Assembly (NCBI GenBank): GCA_030760725.1
Contig: JASWHV010000004.1
Coordinates: 57,813,136-57,877,135 of the forward strand
Direction of reading: 5' to 3'
DNA length: 64,000 nt
Source of the DNA: Neostapfia colusana
Lineage: Eukaryota > Streptophyta > Magnoliopsida > Poales > Poaceae
Shown: positions 43,788-55,900 of the stretch, piece after piece
Layout: each line of letters starts with the position of its first letter
Numbering within the stretch: the first letter of the stretch is position 1
Program-made: the position numbers and the translations under genes
Notes under the pieces: generated by a model
Told to the model about the DNA's origin: nothing
What the model saw: only the letters and a program-made list of their open reading frames with translations
Databases searched by the model: none

Positions 43788-45620
43788 TGCATTGGGGATA
43801 GCACAGTACTTAAGAACTGTATTATGGGAAAACTTAGGTATACGGTGAGGATTCGGTAGTTGCCCAAGTAAGGACTATATTAGCATAGTTACTTAAGTGG
43901 CAAAGACTAACCTATGTGTTATAATTCTGAATTTTAATTATGTAACGACACACCTACGCTCTGGTAAGAATGGTAAGGAACGCCACCGAAAGCGGTTCAA
44001 TTTCGGTTAGCTCCCCTGACGAGGAACGTGGTTCAGGGATAGAGTCTCACAGCTTGGTGTGATACGTCAATATGAACCTCTTGGACTCTTCATGCCCCTG
44101 AGTTCATATGAAACGCTGATCCCTAGCGTGCATTAGGCAAGTAAGTGGAGACCCCATCGCGTGGTCAGTAACGCGAGAGTGTGTTCGTCTGGAAGTAGCC
44201 CAGGAGGACATACGCAGCGCTTGCCATCGGCGTGCCCTGCAGGGCAGTAGGTGGTATCTGTTGGGCTGATAACATTCCCAACCGTGACGACCCGTTCATG
44301 ACATACTCGGGTTCCTTGTCGTGTGGTGTTGAAACACGATCACGTACCTTGAGACGTGACCTAACTCAAGGACGGCCGTATGGAAATGATACGGGCGTTT
44401 GTATTTATTTTCAAATATGGTACTGCCTGAAATTGAAACAAAACCTTTGAGTGCATCACTATTGTGTGGTCTTGTGCAGGTACTAACCACGTTGTATCCG
44501 TGTAGTAAACGTGTGCGAGAGACCGTTTAGTGCCACACTTGAGACGTATATGCCGGTATGATCCGGTTAGGATTTTCTTTTGTGAGGAACGTAGTACCGA
44601 GATATTATAGGCATATGCATGAAAATAATTATAACAAGGAAGTAAAATCATTAGGTTCAACAGTTAGGACCCTGGTTGGGTAGACAAATTGGATAGTGAT
44701 GAGTGTAGATCCAAAAAGACTGAAAAACAGAGTGCTCTGTTTTGGGCAGCGAGTTGCTGATCTTCAACAGAGCATAACTCACAGGTCTTTTAGCCCAGGG
44801 GTGTGTTATATAGTTCTGGAAAGGTATCTGAGTACCCTACAATTTTGTTGTAGACTTCCAGAGCTGAAACACACCTTAAGATGGTTTAATTCCCAGAGAA
44901 ATGTAAGCTGTCCAGAACCAGGACAGAGTAAAACATTCTCTGAACTGTTCTGTTTTTTTTCAAACATAACTCCCAGTAGAAAAATCTAAAATTATCATAT
45001 GATACATCCTTAGAAAGAGTAGAAGATTTGTGACATCTTTGCAATTCAAAGTTTCTGAAATTTTGGAACAGATTTCAGTGGAAACCGGAGTTGAAAACAG
45101 CAACTTTCCAAGGGAGGTGCTGTTAAAATTCTTCCAGAAATTATGCTTACTTTGAATTAGCATAACTTTTTAACCAAAGCTGATCTGGGGGCAAATGAAT
45201 ACTCGTTGGAAATATACTAAAGTTGACATTAACTTTGGTATTCAACTTGAGTCATGAAACTGCCCAGAACCAGATCAAAACTTGGAATAGGTAGAAACTG
45301 GTCATTCTGACAGAAGAATGACAGTTGAACTCATTGGAGAGGGTGTTGTACCCTAAGGGTGGTATACGTGATGACAAAGCGATAGTAATATCTCATAGTG
45401 ACCAAACCTAGTTATGGTGAGCTTCCAAAGAGGAGGTTCATCAAGTTGGATTAAACTAGCTTGTGTTTGGTGTGGTAATGGTGTAGCTTGTGCAAAGTTA
45501 TTAAATTATCTACTTACGAGATGTATCGCATGATTTATTGTCATTATGTTTTTATGCCTATTTTTATAGGACTGCAGGCAAAATGTTGCGGGACTGATGA
45601 TTATTGTCGTGTGGTTGCAG
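43788..45620 (+). other. Element C 5' leader, non-coding, possible intron
   Basis: About 1.83 kb with no convincing gene. A donor-like CCCAA/GTAAGGAC is at 43868 and is kept in B (reverse of 16840-16870). U-rich acceptor-like ends lie at CCTATTTTTATAG (about 45569) and GTGTGGTTGCAG (45620), the latter exactly before the likely gag ATG. Spliced leader is a hypothesis. Confidence 0.6.
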
Positions 45621-48600
45621 ATGGTTCATACTAGGACCACGCACGAGGTTGGTGGCTCTAGCCAACAGGGAGGTCATGACTCCCAGCCACCGGCCTACGA
45701 CAGCACCCCGCAGAAGCAGCCACCACCGCCGCCTCCGCTTACCCTAGCGGATGTGATAGTGGCACTGGTGGGAGGTCGTGAGGAGAAGACCGACCTGCTC
45801 CGCACGATTGTGCAAAATACGTCCCAGGCGGGGGGACGTCAAGATAGAGGGCCTCGTGAGCCCCGGGAAGTGTCGTACTCGGACTTCATGAGTATGCACC
45901 CTCCAGTGTTCACCGAAGCCGAAGAACCACTGGAGGCGGACAACTGGCTGCGGACCATCGAGTCCAAGTTCGGGCTGCTCCAATGTACGGAGCAGCAGAA
46001 GACTCTGTTCGCAGCGCAGCGACTCCACGGTGCCACTGGTGCGTGGTGGGCGAATTATGTCGCCTCACGTCCGGCTGGCCATGCCGTGGAATGGCAAGAA
46101 TTCCGGGAGGAGTTCCGCGCCTACCACATCCCTCCCGGAATAATGAAGAGGAAGTTCCAAGAATTCTTGGAGCTGAAGCAGGGCGGGAGGAGTGCCCACG
46201 ACTACTCCCGTGCCTTCAACCATCTGGCGCAATACGCGTCAGACTATATCTCCACTGAGGAGAAAAAGAGGGAACACTTCTATCGGGGGTTACACCCCGA
46301 AATGAAGACACATCTCGTTCAGTGGAATCGCGGCACTTTCAATGACTTAGTTAATGCTGCGATCATGCAAGAGGACGCTCAGCGGGAGTTGGCAGCTGAG
46401 CAGAGGAAGCGCAGCGCTCCACCTAGCAGTGGTGGTGGCGCGCCTCAGAAGTACCGTATGGTGTATCGGACACCATACGGGCAGCAGTGGCATCCACCGG
46501 CGCGACCTCAACGGTTCGGGGGACGTCCTTTTCAGGCACCTCCGTTCCGTCCGCCGATGCCACCACCAAGACATCAGCAGCAGCAGCAGACGGTACCCCG
46601 GGCGTTTCCACCGCCACAATGCGCCCCGGGATTCCGTCCACCGATCAGCAGGGGACCGCCCCGTTTCACCTGCTTCACGTGTGGCCAGGCGGGTCACTTC
46701 GCGAAGGACTGTCCCCAGGGGCAGCAGAGCAGCGGGCAAGCCCAGTTCCCGGGCGGTGCTCGAGGCCGACCTCCGGTGAACAAGGTGGGTCAACGGACTG
46801 ATGGCGTCCGCAACCTCGGCAATGAGGACGCCCCAGTGGGAGACAACGTGCTGGCGGGTACGTTCACTCTCAACCATCAAGCCATCACAATATTGTTCGA
46901 TTCTGGTGCAACCCACAACTTCATAAGTGCATCATATGTGGTTAAGGATCAGCTGGAAGTCTTTCCAACCGAGTGTTCGTATATGATCTGCTCACCGGGA
47001 GGAAAGATTTCAGCAATGATGATGGTTCCGAAAGCACCACTGTGCTTAGGTGGGAAGATATATCCCACCACTATGATTATCCTTGAGGGGCAGAAGATTG
47101 ATGCAATCTTGGGAATGTCATGGCTAAGTTACCATGGCGTTGTCCTGGAAACCCTATCACAGACGGTTCACCTCAACTCCCCATTACACCGTCCGCAGTC
47201 CCTCCTATTAGATAATCCAGTCCGGGAAGTTTCAGTGATCCACCATACTGAAGCTCTCAATTTGGAGGACATCCCCGTAGTCCGGGAGTATCCCGACGTG
47301 TTCCCGGATGATCTTCCGGGCATGCCACCTGAGCGGGATGTCGAGTTCAAGATTGAACTTGCACCCGGGACTACCCCCATATCACGGAGACCATACAAAA
47401 TGGCTCCAAATGAGCTGGCTGAACTGAAAGAACAGCTCAATGATCTGTTGAGCAAGGGTTTCATTAGGCCGAGTTCCTCGCCTTGGGGATGCTTGGCGCT
47501 GTTTGTAAAGAATAAGGATGAAACCCTGAGGCTGTGTGTGGATTACCGGCCGCTCAACGCCGTCACCATCAAGAACAAGTACCCACTGCCCCGCATCGAC
47601 ATATTGTTTGATCAACTTGTGGGGGCAAGTGTGTTCTCGAAGATGGACCTTCGCTCTAGATATCACCAGATAAAGATCCGGGCGGAGGATATTCCGAAGA
47701 CGGCCTTCTCGACGAGATATGGATTATATGAATATCTCGTCATGTCATTTGGTCTCACAAATGATCCAGCCCATTTCATGTATCTCATGAACTCAGTGTT
47801 CATGCTGGAGCTGGACAAGTTCGTGGTAGTGTTCATCGACGGTATCTTGGTTTACTCCAAGATAGAAGCCGAGCATGCCGAACACTTGCGAATCGTCCTT
47901 CAACGATTGCGAGACCACAAGCTCTACGCCAAGTTTAGTAAATGCGAGTTTTGGATCAGCCAAGTGCCATTCTTGGGACATATCATCTCAGCAGAAGGCA
48001 TTGCGGTTGACCCAAGCAAAATAGAGCAAGTGCTGAAATGGAAAGCTCCCACTTCAGTTCACGAAGTCAGAAGCTTCCTTGGGTTAGCGGGATACTATCG
48101 GAGATTTATTCCAAGTTTCTCCAAGCTCGCTAAGCCGATGACAAAATTGCTGAAGAAGGGGACGAAATATGTTTGGAACACGGCGTGTGAAGGAGCATTC
48201 CAAACATTGGTGAAGCATCTCACCACAGCCCCGGTATTAGCTCAGCCGGATACAACAAAGCCCTTCGACGTGTATTGTGACGCATCCGGTATTGGGCTCA
48301 GCTGCGTGTTGATGCAGGAAGGACGTGTGGTCGCGTATGGCTCACGCCAACTTCAGAACCATGAGCAGCATTATCCCACTCATGATCTTGAGCTTGCTGC
48401 AGTGGTTCTGGCGCTAAAAATGTGGAGGCACTATCTTCTGGGGAATTTGGTGCATCTCTACACCGACCACAAGAGCTTGAAATACATTTTCACCCAGAAG
48501 GAGCTGAATATGAGGCAAAGGAGGTGGTTAGAGCTGATCAAAGATTATGAGATTGAGATCCATTACCACCCTGGCAAGGCAAATGTGGTTGCCGACGCGC

Positions 48601-50153
48601 TGAGTCGGAAATCACATGTCCATCACCTCACCATTACACCGGTGGAGGAGGAAGAGCCGAGTTTATACTTGGTTCCTTATGGATCGCTGTACAACCTTTC
48701 CCTCATCCCTACCATCAGGGAGGACATCATTGCAACTCAGAAAGATGATAAAGGCATGGCACATCTCCGGAGACGGATAGACAACAGAGAGATCCAGTGT
48801 TTCCGGAAGGATGATGAGGGGACGCTGTGGTCTAATGACCGCATAGTCGTACACCGAGATATGGAGTTGAGAAAGAAGATCTTCGATGAAGCTCACTTGT
48901 CCAAGTACTCCATTCATCCGGGCAGCAACAAAATGTACCAAGATTTGAAAAAGAAATTTTGGTGGACACGGATGAAACTGGAGGTAGCTAAGTACGTATC
49001 CGAGTGCGATACGTGTAGACGAGTGAAAGCTGATCACATGAAGAAATCAGGGCTGTTGCAACCCCTGAAGATTCCGGCATGGAAATGGGAAGACGTGACC
49101 ATGGATTTCATTGTAGGATTGCCCCTAACTGCCAACAAACATGATTCCATTTGGGTAATCGTTGATCGGTTAACCAAGACGGCTCACTTCATCCCGGTGA
49201 ATACACGTTACAATGCCGGCAAATATGCGGAGCTATACGTAGCGAAGATTCTATGCCTATATGGGGTACCCAAGACCATCGTCTCAGATCCAGGTGCATT
49301 ATTTGTATCTCGCTTTTGGGAGCAGCTACACGCTGCATTGGGTACTAAGTTGATCATGAGCTCCGCTTATCACCCTCAGACAGATGGGCAAACAGAGAGG
49401 GTGAACCAAGTATTAGAAGACATGTTGAGAGCATGTGCCATCCACCATGGTAGGAACTGGGATGATCACCTACCATTGACGGAATTCTCGTACAACAACG
49501 GCTATCAGGCGAGTATCAAGATGGCACCCTACGAAGCTCTCTACGGTTGCAAATGCCGCACCCCATTAAATTGGTGCGAGTCCGGTGAAAGGGTCACATT
49601 CGGGGTTGATGTGGTGAACGACGCCGAAGAGCGCGTTCGGACAATTCAAGCTAATTTGAAAGCCGCTCAATCCCGTCAGAAGAGCTACGCTGATAAGAGG
49701 CGTAGACCGTTGCACTTTGACATCGGCGAACACGTGTACCTCCCCGTGTCCCCGATGAAGGCTGTGCACCGGTTCGGTGTGAAGGGGAAGCTCGCTCCCC
49801 ATTTTATTGGACCCTATGCCATTACCGAGATGTGTGGACCAGCGGCGTATCGATTGGAGCTACCGGCATCCCTTGCTGGTGTCCATGATATTTTCCATGT
49901 TTTGCAACTGCGAAAATGTTTGAAGCATACAGCTGCTGTTCCTACCGAAGACATCGGTGAGCTGAAACCGGATTTAACATATGATGAGTATCCGGTGGAA
50001 ATTCTTGATGAGAAAGCCCGAACCACGCGTAGCAGAACGTTGTGGTTCTACAAAATACTCTGGAGCAACCACACCGCCGAAGACGCGACGTGGGAGAGCG
50101 AGGAATTCCTTCACTCAAATTACCCGGAGTTCATGGCATCTCAGTACGGGTAA
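45621..50153 (+). CDS. gag-pol: Gag-Pol polyprotein of element C, open throughout
   Basis: One frame runs from 45597; I prefer the ATG at 45621 (MVHTRTTHEVGG) because it follows a Pro-rich gag start seen in relatives and an AG acceptor-like site. Numbering from 45597: capsid domain about 95-245; zinc knuckle CFTCGQAGHFAKDCP from 359; protease active site DSG at 435; RT about 590-770; RNase H with first catalytic Asp 895; integrase HHCC zone about 1098-1145 and core Asp1170, Asp1231, Glu1267 (35 residues between the last two, DD35E); chromodomain about 1465-1515. The RT catalytic motif is FIDGILVYSK: the second Asp (749) is Gly. Other unusual residues are Arg in MDLRSRYHQ, where A has Gly, and SDPG in integrase where A has SDRG. 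Particle formation and integration functions look intact; RT activity probably is not. Confidence 0.93.
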   Translation: MVHTRTTHEVGGSSQQGGHDSQPPAYDSTPQKQPPPPPPLTLADVIVALVGGREEKTDLLRTIVQNTSQAGGRQDRGPREPREVSYSDFMSMHPPVFTEAEEPLEADNWLRTIESKFGLLQCTEQQKTLFAAQRLHGATGAWWANYVASRPAGHAVEWQEFREEFRAYHIPPGIMKRKFQEFLELKQGGRSAHDYSRAFNHLAQYASDYISTEEKKREHFYRGLHPEMKTHLVQWNRGTFNDLVNAAIMQEDAQRELAAEQRKRSAPPSSGGGAPQKYRMVYRTPYGQQWHPPARPQRFGGRPFQAPPFRPPMPPPRHQQQQQTVPRAFPPPQCAPGFRPPISRGPPRFTCFTCGQAGHFAKDCPQGQQSSGQAQFPGGARGRPPVNKVGQRTDGVRNLGNEDAPVGDNVLAGTFTLNHQAITILFDSGATHNFISASYVVKDQLEVFPTECSYMICSPGGKISAMMMVPKAPLCLGGKIYPTTMIILEGQKIDAILGMSWLSYHGVVLETLSQTVHLNSPLHRPQSLLLDNPVREVSVIHHTEALNLEDIPVVREYPDVFPDDLPGMPPERDVEFKIELAPGTTPISRRPYKMAPNELAELKEQLNDLLSKGFIRPSSSPWGCLALFVKNKDETLRLCVDYRPLNAVTIKNKYPLPRIDILFDQLVGASVFSKMDLRSRYHQIKIRAEDIPKTAFSTRYGLYEYLVMSFGLTNDPAHFMYLMNSVFMLELDKFVVVFIDGILVYSKIEAEHAEHLRIVLQRLRDHKLYAKFSKCEFWISQVPFLGHIISAEGIAVDPSKIEQVLKWKAPTSVHEVRSFLGLAGYYRRFIPSFSKLAKPMTKLLKKGTKYVWNTACEGAFQTLVKHLTTAPVLAQPDTTKPFDVYCDASGIGLSCVLMQEGRVVAYGSRQLQNHEQHYPTHDLELAAVVLALKMWRHYLLGNLVHLYTDHKSLKYIFTQKELNMRQRRWLELIKDYEIEIHYHPGKANVVADALSRKSHVHHLTITPVEEEEPSLYLVPYGSLYNLSLIPTIREDIIATQKDDKGMAHLRRRIDNREIQCFRKDDEGTLWSNDRIVVHRDMELRKKIFDEAHLSKYSIHPGSNKMYQDLKKKFWWTRMKLEVAKYVSECDTCRRVKADHMKKSGLLQPLKIPAWKWEDVTMDFIVGLPLTANKHDSIWVIVDRLTKTAHFIPVNTRYNAGKYAELYVAKILCLYGVPKTIVSDPGALFVSRFWEQLHAALGTKLIMSSAYHPQTDGQTERVNQVLEDMLRACAIHHGRNWDDHLPLTEFSYNNGYQASIKMAPYEALYGCKCRTPLNWCESGERVTFGVDVVNDAEERVRTIQANLKAAQSRQKSYADKRRRPLHFDIGEHVYLPVSPMKAVHRFGVKGKLAPHFIGPYAITEMCGPAAYRLELPASLAGVHDIFHVLQLRKCLKHTAAVPTEDIGELKPDLTYDEYPVEILDEKARTTRSRTLWFYKILWSNHTAEDATWESEEFLHSNYPEFMASQYG

Positions 50154-50206
50154 GTCCCTGTCACATCGCTATCTCTTCTTTTGTAATCTCGGGACGAGAT
50201 TCTTTT

Positions 50207-50219
50207 AAGGGGGGAGGGA
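50207..50219 (+). other. Polypurine tract of element C
   Basis: AAGGGGGGAGGGA abuts the 3' LTR start TGTAAAAGCCC at 50220. Confidence 0.9.
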
Positions 50220-52913
50220 TGTAAAAGCCCAAGAAAGGGGACTTGCAAAAACTTTTTATCACCACACAACACCACCGTTTTGTTGTGGATAGATGGTGAA
50301 AAAGTGGGAAGAGCAAGTAACCTCCATCAAAAGAGTGGTTAGAGGGGAAGCCTACACTTTCACAAAGTGGGAATTTTACACGTGACACATGAGGGGTGAT
50401 TCAAAACTGTTGCATTCAAATTAATGGTTGCAATATCCAAAACAAGGATCAAAGTGCATAATTGGATTCCTCAGGTCCAAATTAGTGGGGAGGCAAAGTT
50501 TCAATAATTTTTGAAAAAGTTTGCTAACCATTTTTCCACAAAGGATCCAAATGTGCAAAGAATTCAAATATACATTTGAATTTGGGGGAAATTTGCCCAA
50601 CCATACAAATGTAGGTCAGTTTGAAACTTCAAACATTTGAATTCATCCCTTGCCAAATTCTGGAGATCTTTTGAGGGGTGGGGGAGCACTGACAAGTGGG
50701 ACCCACTTGTCATTGGGGGAAAATAAACAATTGCAAAAGTCCTCAGTGAAGCACACGGTCGTTGATTGATTTCCTCCCACGCGAAGTAAACCGAGCCCCC
50801 CCCCCCCCCCCGACGCTGCTGCGGGTGACACCGAGGAGCCGCCGGCAGCCACCTCCTCTGAAAATTTCGTGCGCTGGAGAGCTGCCTGGCATCCTTGCAC
50901 CGCTGCTGCGCCGCTGTTATCCCACGGGACTGAAGAACGGCGCCTGTTCTTTCCCTTCGCGCAAGAAACCGCCGAGCTCGCCGCTCCCTCTGGGAAATCA
51001 TCGGGAGCCAGCCAAACTGTGCCACAGCACCCTCCGACCTGCACAACAGAGCTACGCCCTCATTCCTCACCTTCCCAGCGCGAGAGCTAGCAAGCTCCGG
51101 CAGTGGCCCAGCATGATTTCCGTTCTCCGCGGCAAGCAAAAACTAACCGGCGATCGGGCGCACGTGGGCAGCCTACACCAGGCCCTTTCATGCCCAAGCG
51201 CAGACGTCCCCGGACGCGCCGGTGAGCACTACTGCTTCCACCCAAACCACAGGACCAACCGTGAACCACCGAGCAGGAATTTGGAGAAACTTCGCCGGCG
51301 ACCACAGGACGACGTTCCGGTATGAGACCTCCGAATTCTCACTCCCTTCTCATGTTCAGTTCACTAAACTGTGCTCACAGGAGCTAGACTCAACGGCGCC
51401 CAAGTTTGCTCTGCAACCCTAGCGTAGTTTTGGCAGTAGCCGACGTATTTTCCGGTCTTTCAACCGCGGTGATGGCGGGAAAGGTCGGGCTCACGGTGAA
51501 GGCAAGGTTAGAGCTCTTCCCGAACCATGGCATGGCCTTGTCGACCTTCTCCGAGATCCCCCGGTGCTGTAGAGCCATTCCACCGAGGTTTTGATGGGCT
51601 ACGTTGGCCGGGTGCCATAACCGAAGAGAGTCCGAGCCGCGGCACCGTCGCCGGCTAGGTTAGGGCCACCGCCGACCGGAGCAGTCGGCACTATCGTGTT
51701 CAGCGCATGAAAGTAGGCCCAGGCGGCGAGTTTCCAGCCGAGAGGCGGTCGGGAAGCCATGTCCGGCGAGCCTCAGAGGTGTGCTGGCGAGGGGGCGGCG
51801 CGGGAAAAAGGGCGGGCGCGAGGAAGAAGACGAGCCGGCCGGGCCCGCTCGTCAGTCCCTCGAGGCACAGTGTGGGGATTTTCTGTTGCACCGGATCAGC
51901 TGTGAACATGCGGAAAACAGTCCTGTGGCCCCGTGTGGCGCAGCCGAGGTGGTGACACGTGGGGGCCGGGCCCGCTGTTAGGAATTTGAACTTTTCCCGG
52001 TTAATTCGAATTCCAGAATTTCCCCAAACTTTAGAACCCCATAACTTTTGCTAGGAGGCTCCAAATTTAGTGATTCAAATTGGGTTGGATTCATATTGCA
52101 TAGCTCTATCCAAATATGCAACTCAATTTGTATGAAACCTAATTTTTAATTCTGGAAAATTCTTTAAAGCTTTTCAGCAAAAGAATTTTAGAGGGAATTT
52201 GGTTCATCCAAAAATCCCCAAATTTTGCCAGAATGTTTCTTAGGATGTTAGTGAACCCTTGTAAAAGTTTCAGACCATTTGGAGTTGATTTGGTCAGAGC
52301 AATTCAAATGTGAAGGTGCTGTGTTCATTTGAATACAGAAACATTTTTAGAGAATTTCCAAAACTTGGAAATTCAGTTCTGAGCAAATCTTAGCTCCAAA
52401 AATGCTGGGAAAATTCATGAAAACTCTATGAGCTATAATTGAAATTGTAGTTCACTAAGTTGGGCATGAACAGGGGTGTTACCTCAGAATTAATTCTTCT
52501 TTGCTTATTTGCTAAAAGAATTATCCTGAGCAAACTACTCAGTGAAAAGTGCTAATATTTGGTGCAGAGGGTTTCCTTGTGACAAGAAACTCACACAAAA
52601 ATTCTCAGCTCCATTGAAGCTCTGGATCACCCTGTCCTGTTTAACCACTTGAGGGATTAATATGGAAAAGGGGGAAAAACCACTTAGCACTTAACCATGT
52701 ACTTAGGTCCAGGCCCAAGCCACCCACACCCAGTTCATCTTTAAATTCTTAAACAGAGTTCCAGGTGTTAGAGACTGGTTATTAGAACTAATAGCAGTAA
52801 CCTTACAATAACTTGTATGCATATTAATTAACATGTAGTATTTCATAAACGTGTAGTCACTGAAGAAGAGACTCCGGAAGTGCTGTACTTCCTTCTTCCG
52901 GACGAAGAACTAA
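50220..52913 (+). mobile_element. 3' LTR of element C, first 2694 bp
   Basis: Aligns with 39681-42374 of the 5' LTR. The C-run is longer (about 50797-50811). It stops at CGAAGAACTAA, where element D begins; in B the same site continues as GAACTAACTCCTGACC, so the cut is an insertion, not an end. Confidence 0.92.
52909..52913. repeat. Likely target-site duplication of element D (ACTAA)
   Basis: The five bases before the D LTR start. The right-hand partner is outside the window. Confidence 0.6.
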
Positions 52914-55900
52914 TGTCACACCCGGTTTTTCCGAAGAACAACCAAGTGAATATCACATGTATCCAGGATCATTTTCTCATACATGTGATGACAAATAGTG
53001 AAGCATCATTTATTACAAGCCAGGTGTCGAATATAAATAAGTCTTACATAGCAAATGTCTCGATGGACAATAATAAGTTCATCACAAGTAAATAAACTAG
53101 CAGCGGAATATTATTCTTGAGGGCTCCATCACAGGCGTTGCCCGGGGTCTCCATGAATCTAGAAACCTTCTTCGGGTCCAAAGTCTTGGTCATTATACAC
53201 CACCTCATTATCTTGACCTGAGCAGTAATATAAACCAACAAAATATGCAAGGTTGAGTACCGATGGTACTCAGCAAGTGTGGGAAAGTTATATCATGCAT
53301 GGCTAGAACAAGGAGAGGTTGAACTCATGGTTAAAGCACTATGCAATTAATACCTATCACCTTAGCTTATTAAGCACCTACATTACTACACAGGTGAAAT
53401 GGTCCCAATATCCCATCCCTTCATCATAACCAAATAACCATAACATCATTTCCAATGTTAAGCTCCTCACTTAACATCCACAACTTCCAAAACCATGAAT
53501 CCTCTAATCATGAATAAGTCCAAGCCGCTCTTGACCGTGAGCACGACTGTCATGACAGTTTTGACTCTGCAGAGTTTGTACCACTGTACCCACATGTAGT
53601 GATTTCATCCCCCGTTGCCGGGTGGACTAAAAGAACCTCCATTATGCCAGTGGCTACGAACCACATTCACACTTCCCAGGTGTGTAGCCAGGAGATCACT
53701 ACGAATCCTTTACAAAGGGATTCCCGACGAGCGTGGGCCCACTGAGGTTTCACCCCTAACAGCATACAAGAGGCTCCAACCCCGCTGCAGTGGCCCCCTC
53801 TTGAGCCTTGCGGTTCATATGGTAGTCCTGCTGACACCTATTCCCCGCACCATCCAACACACCCATTCTACGCCGGGGATACACCTAATTAATTGGCCAA
53901 GCTGCCTCATCTCAGCATGTGGTTGGCACTATAAAGCCAGGTTACATGCTCCATGAACCGGTCCTTAGGATCCAGGCAAGTACCAAACACAAACCCAAGT
54001 CTCGTGCACCCAGCACACAACCAAAACATCCAACTTGCCTTGATCCCTACCTCTACATAACTCACAATATCTCATTCAAGAGTATGGTATAATAAACTGA
54101 TGATCTCATATCCCAATTATCCCATTCTAAGCATGGCTAAGCATATGCATAATAATAAATGACATAATAAAATAAATCCCAACCCAAGCTACAAGGAAAC
54201 AAGGTAATGCAATTCTAGGGAAACTTCCTATCATAGGTTTTAAATTGACAATGCAAATAATTCTAGCTACACATCCTAGCATAGGATCAAAGTGGTCAAG
54301 GACACTTGCCTCCTTCTTGCTGCTCTTGAAATGGGTAGTCCTGATCTTGGAAGGGAATAACTTGCTCTTGAGCAGGTTCTACATCATACCATCACACATA
54401 GCAAAAGAAAAACAACAATCCATAAGACATAGTTCACACTTCCACTTCATACAAACCACACATTCATATTTATGAAAGTCATTCACCATTATATGTGTTG
54501 TGGTTACTCTATGTGTGTTGATTTGTGGATTGTATGCACTTTTGATCATGTGTATATGACTCCTACTTTTGTGTTCACATTATACTTACCTACTATTTAT
54601 ATATATGAGTTTCCAATTTAAATAAATTCCTTATATTCAACTACTACACCTTTTCACTACCAAGTATGTATGAAAAGTATTTTTCTTCTCCATATGTGCC
54701 TTTAGAATTTCCACCAACCTTAAACTGAATTCTTTGGATTTTAGAAACTCCATTTATCATTTACTAGTTGCTATATTTTCAGATTTATTTTCCTATACAT
54801 AAATGTGTTCTTTATTATGAAATTAGTAATACACATCATCTAACCAGAATAGGTTCTGGTCCTAAATAATTTAATAACATATTTTGACCTTTTCCTCTGA
54901 TGTAAACTATTTCACAATTATTTTCCCTATTTTCCAGAACTATTCTTTACTTAAAAATGTGTTTCTATAACTAATAAATGTGAATAATACATTAAACAGA
55001 TTCAATTCAGCCCAAAATATGTTTTTATCTCACTCCAAAGTTTTCTGAATACTGAGAAAGTTTTTAATTTAATTATGACAATATGTTTGTCCCACTTTTT
55101 AATTTTTAAACACTAGCAACATATTCAATTTCCTAAATTAAATACTAAACAGGGCTAAAAAGTTAAACTTACTCCACTACAGGGTCTATAATATTATTTT
55201 CAGAATTTCTAGGGGTCTAGCTACACTTATCAGAGGTGTTTTTCCTAATTTTTATTAAGTCCAGGGGCTAAAACTGATTTTTAAATGAATTTACATGATT
55301 TTCTGGAGTTCCAGGGGCTAGATCAGAAGTTTCCGGGGCTAGCTCTTATTTCCCGAGAACCCCAGGGGGTAGCACGTAAGATTTCCAGTCTTTATAACGC
55401 GGGGCTGACGTGGACCGTCCGATTTTAAACCGACGGCTGAGATTATAACGTCGAACCGGTTCGCGGGGATTTAAACCCTACCGTGCGATTTAAAATAAAC
55501 GGCGCACAAGCGGCCACGTCGCTCTGATCGAGCGCGGGCGGCGCTGCCGGCGGCGCACGGCGGCGGGAAGCGGCGATCTCGCCGGAAACTTTTGGATCTT
55601 CGGGAATTCTTCCTAGAACTGTGATTTTATGGCATAGATCGGTGGAGGAGAGGTCGGGGATCTCACCTCGGGGGTTTTCTTGAGCTCGGAGGTCCTGGAA
55701 GGTGATCGGCGACGAGGTGAATTCACGGTGAGGCCCGTCGGCGCTGTGTTTACACCGCAAGTCACCGAGTTTTCTGCACCTGCAAGGTTCCTCGGAGGCG
55801 GTGGATCAAGACCAGCGAGTTAGATCGGAATTTCCGAGCTTAGATCGGCAAGAATTCGTCGGAGAAGTCTCGGTTCTCACCGGAGTAAAAATCGGCGATC

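Larger units (their letters stand above)
39681..52913 (+). mobile_element. Element C: Tekay/Del-like chromodomain gypsy element, 3' LTR interrupted
   Basis: 5' LTR 39681-43772, primer site, about 1.85 kb leader, a single gag-pol frame, polypurine tract, and 3' LTR from 50220 that is cut at 52913 by element D. The left target duplication is TGGTT (39676-39680). By eye the two LTRs differ by roughly 2-2.5 percent over their first 1.2 kb. It is the best-preserved Tekay-like element here. Confidence 0.92.
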
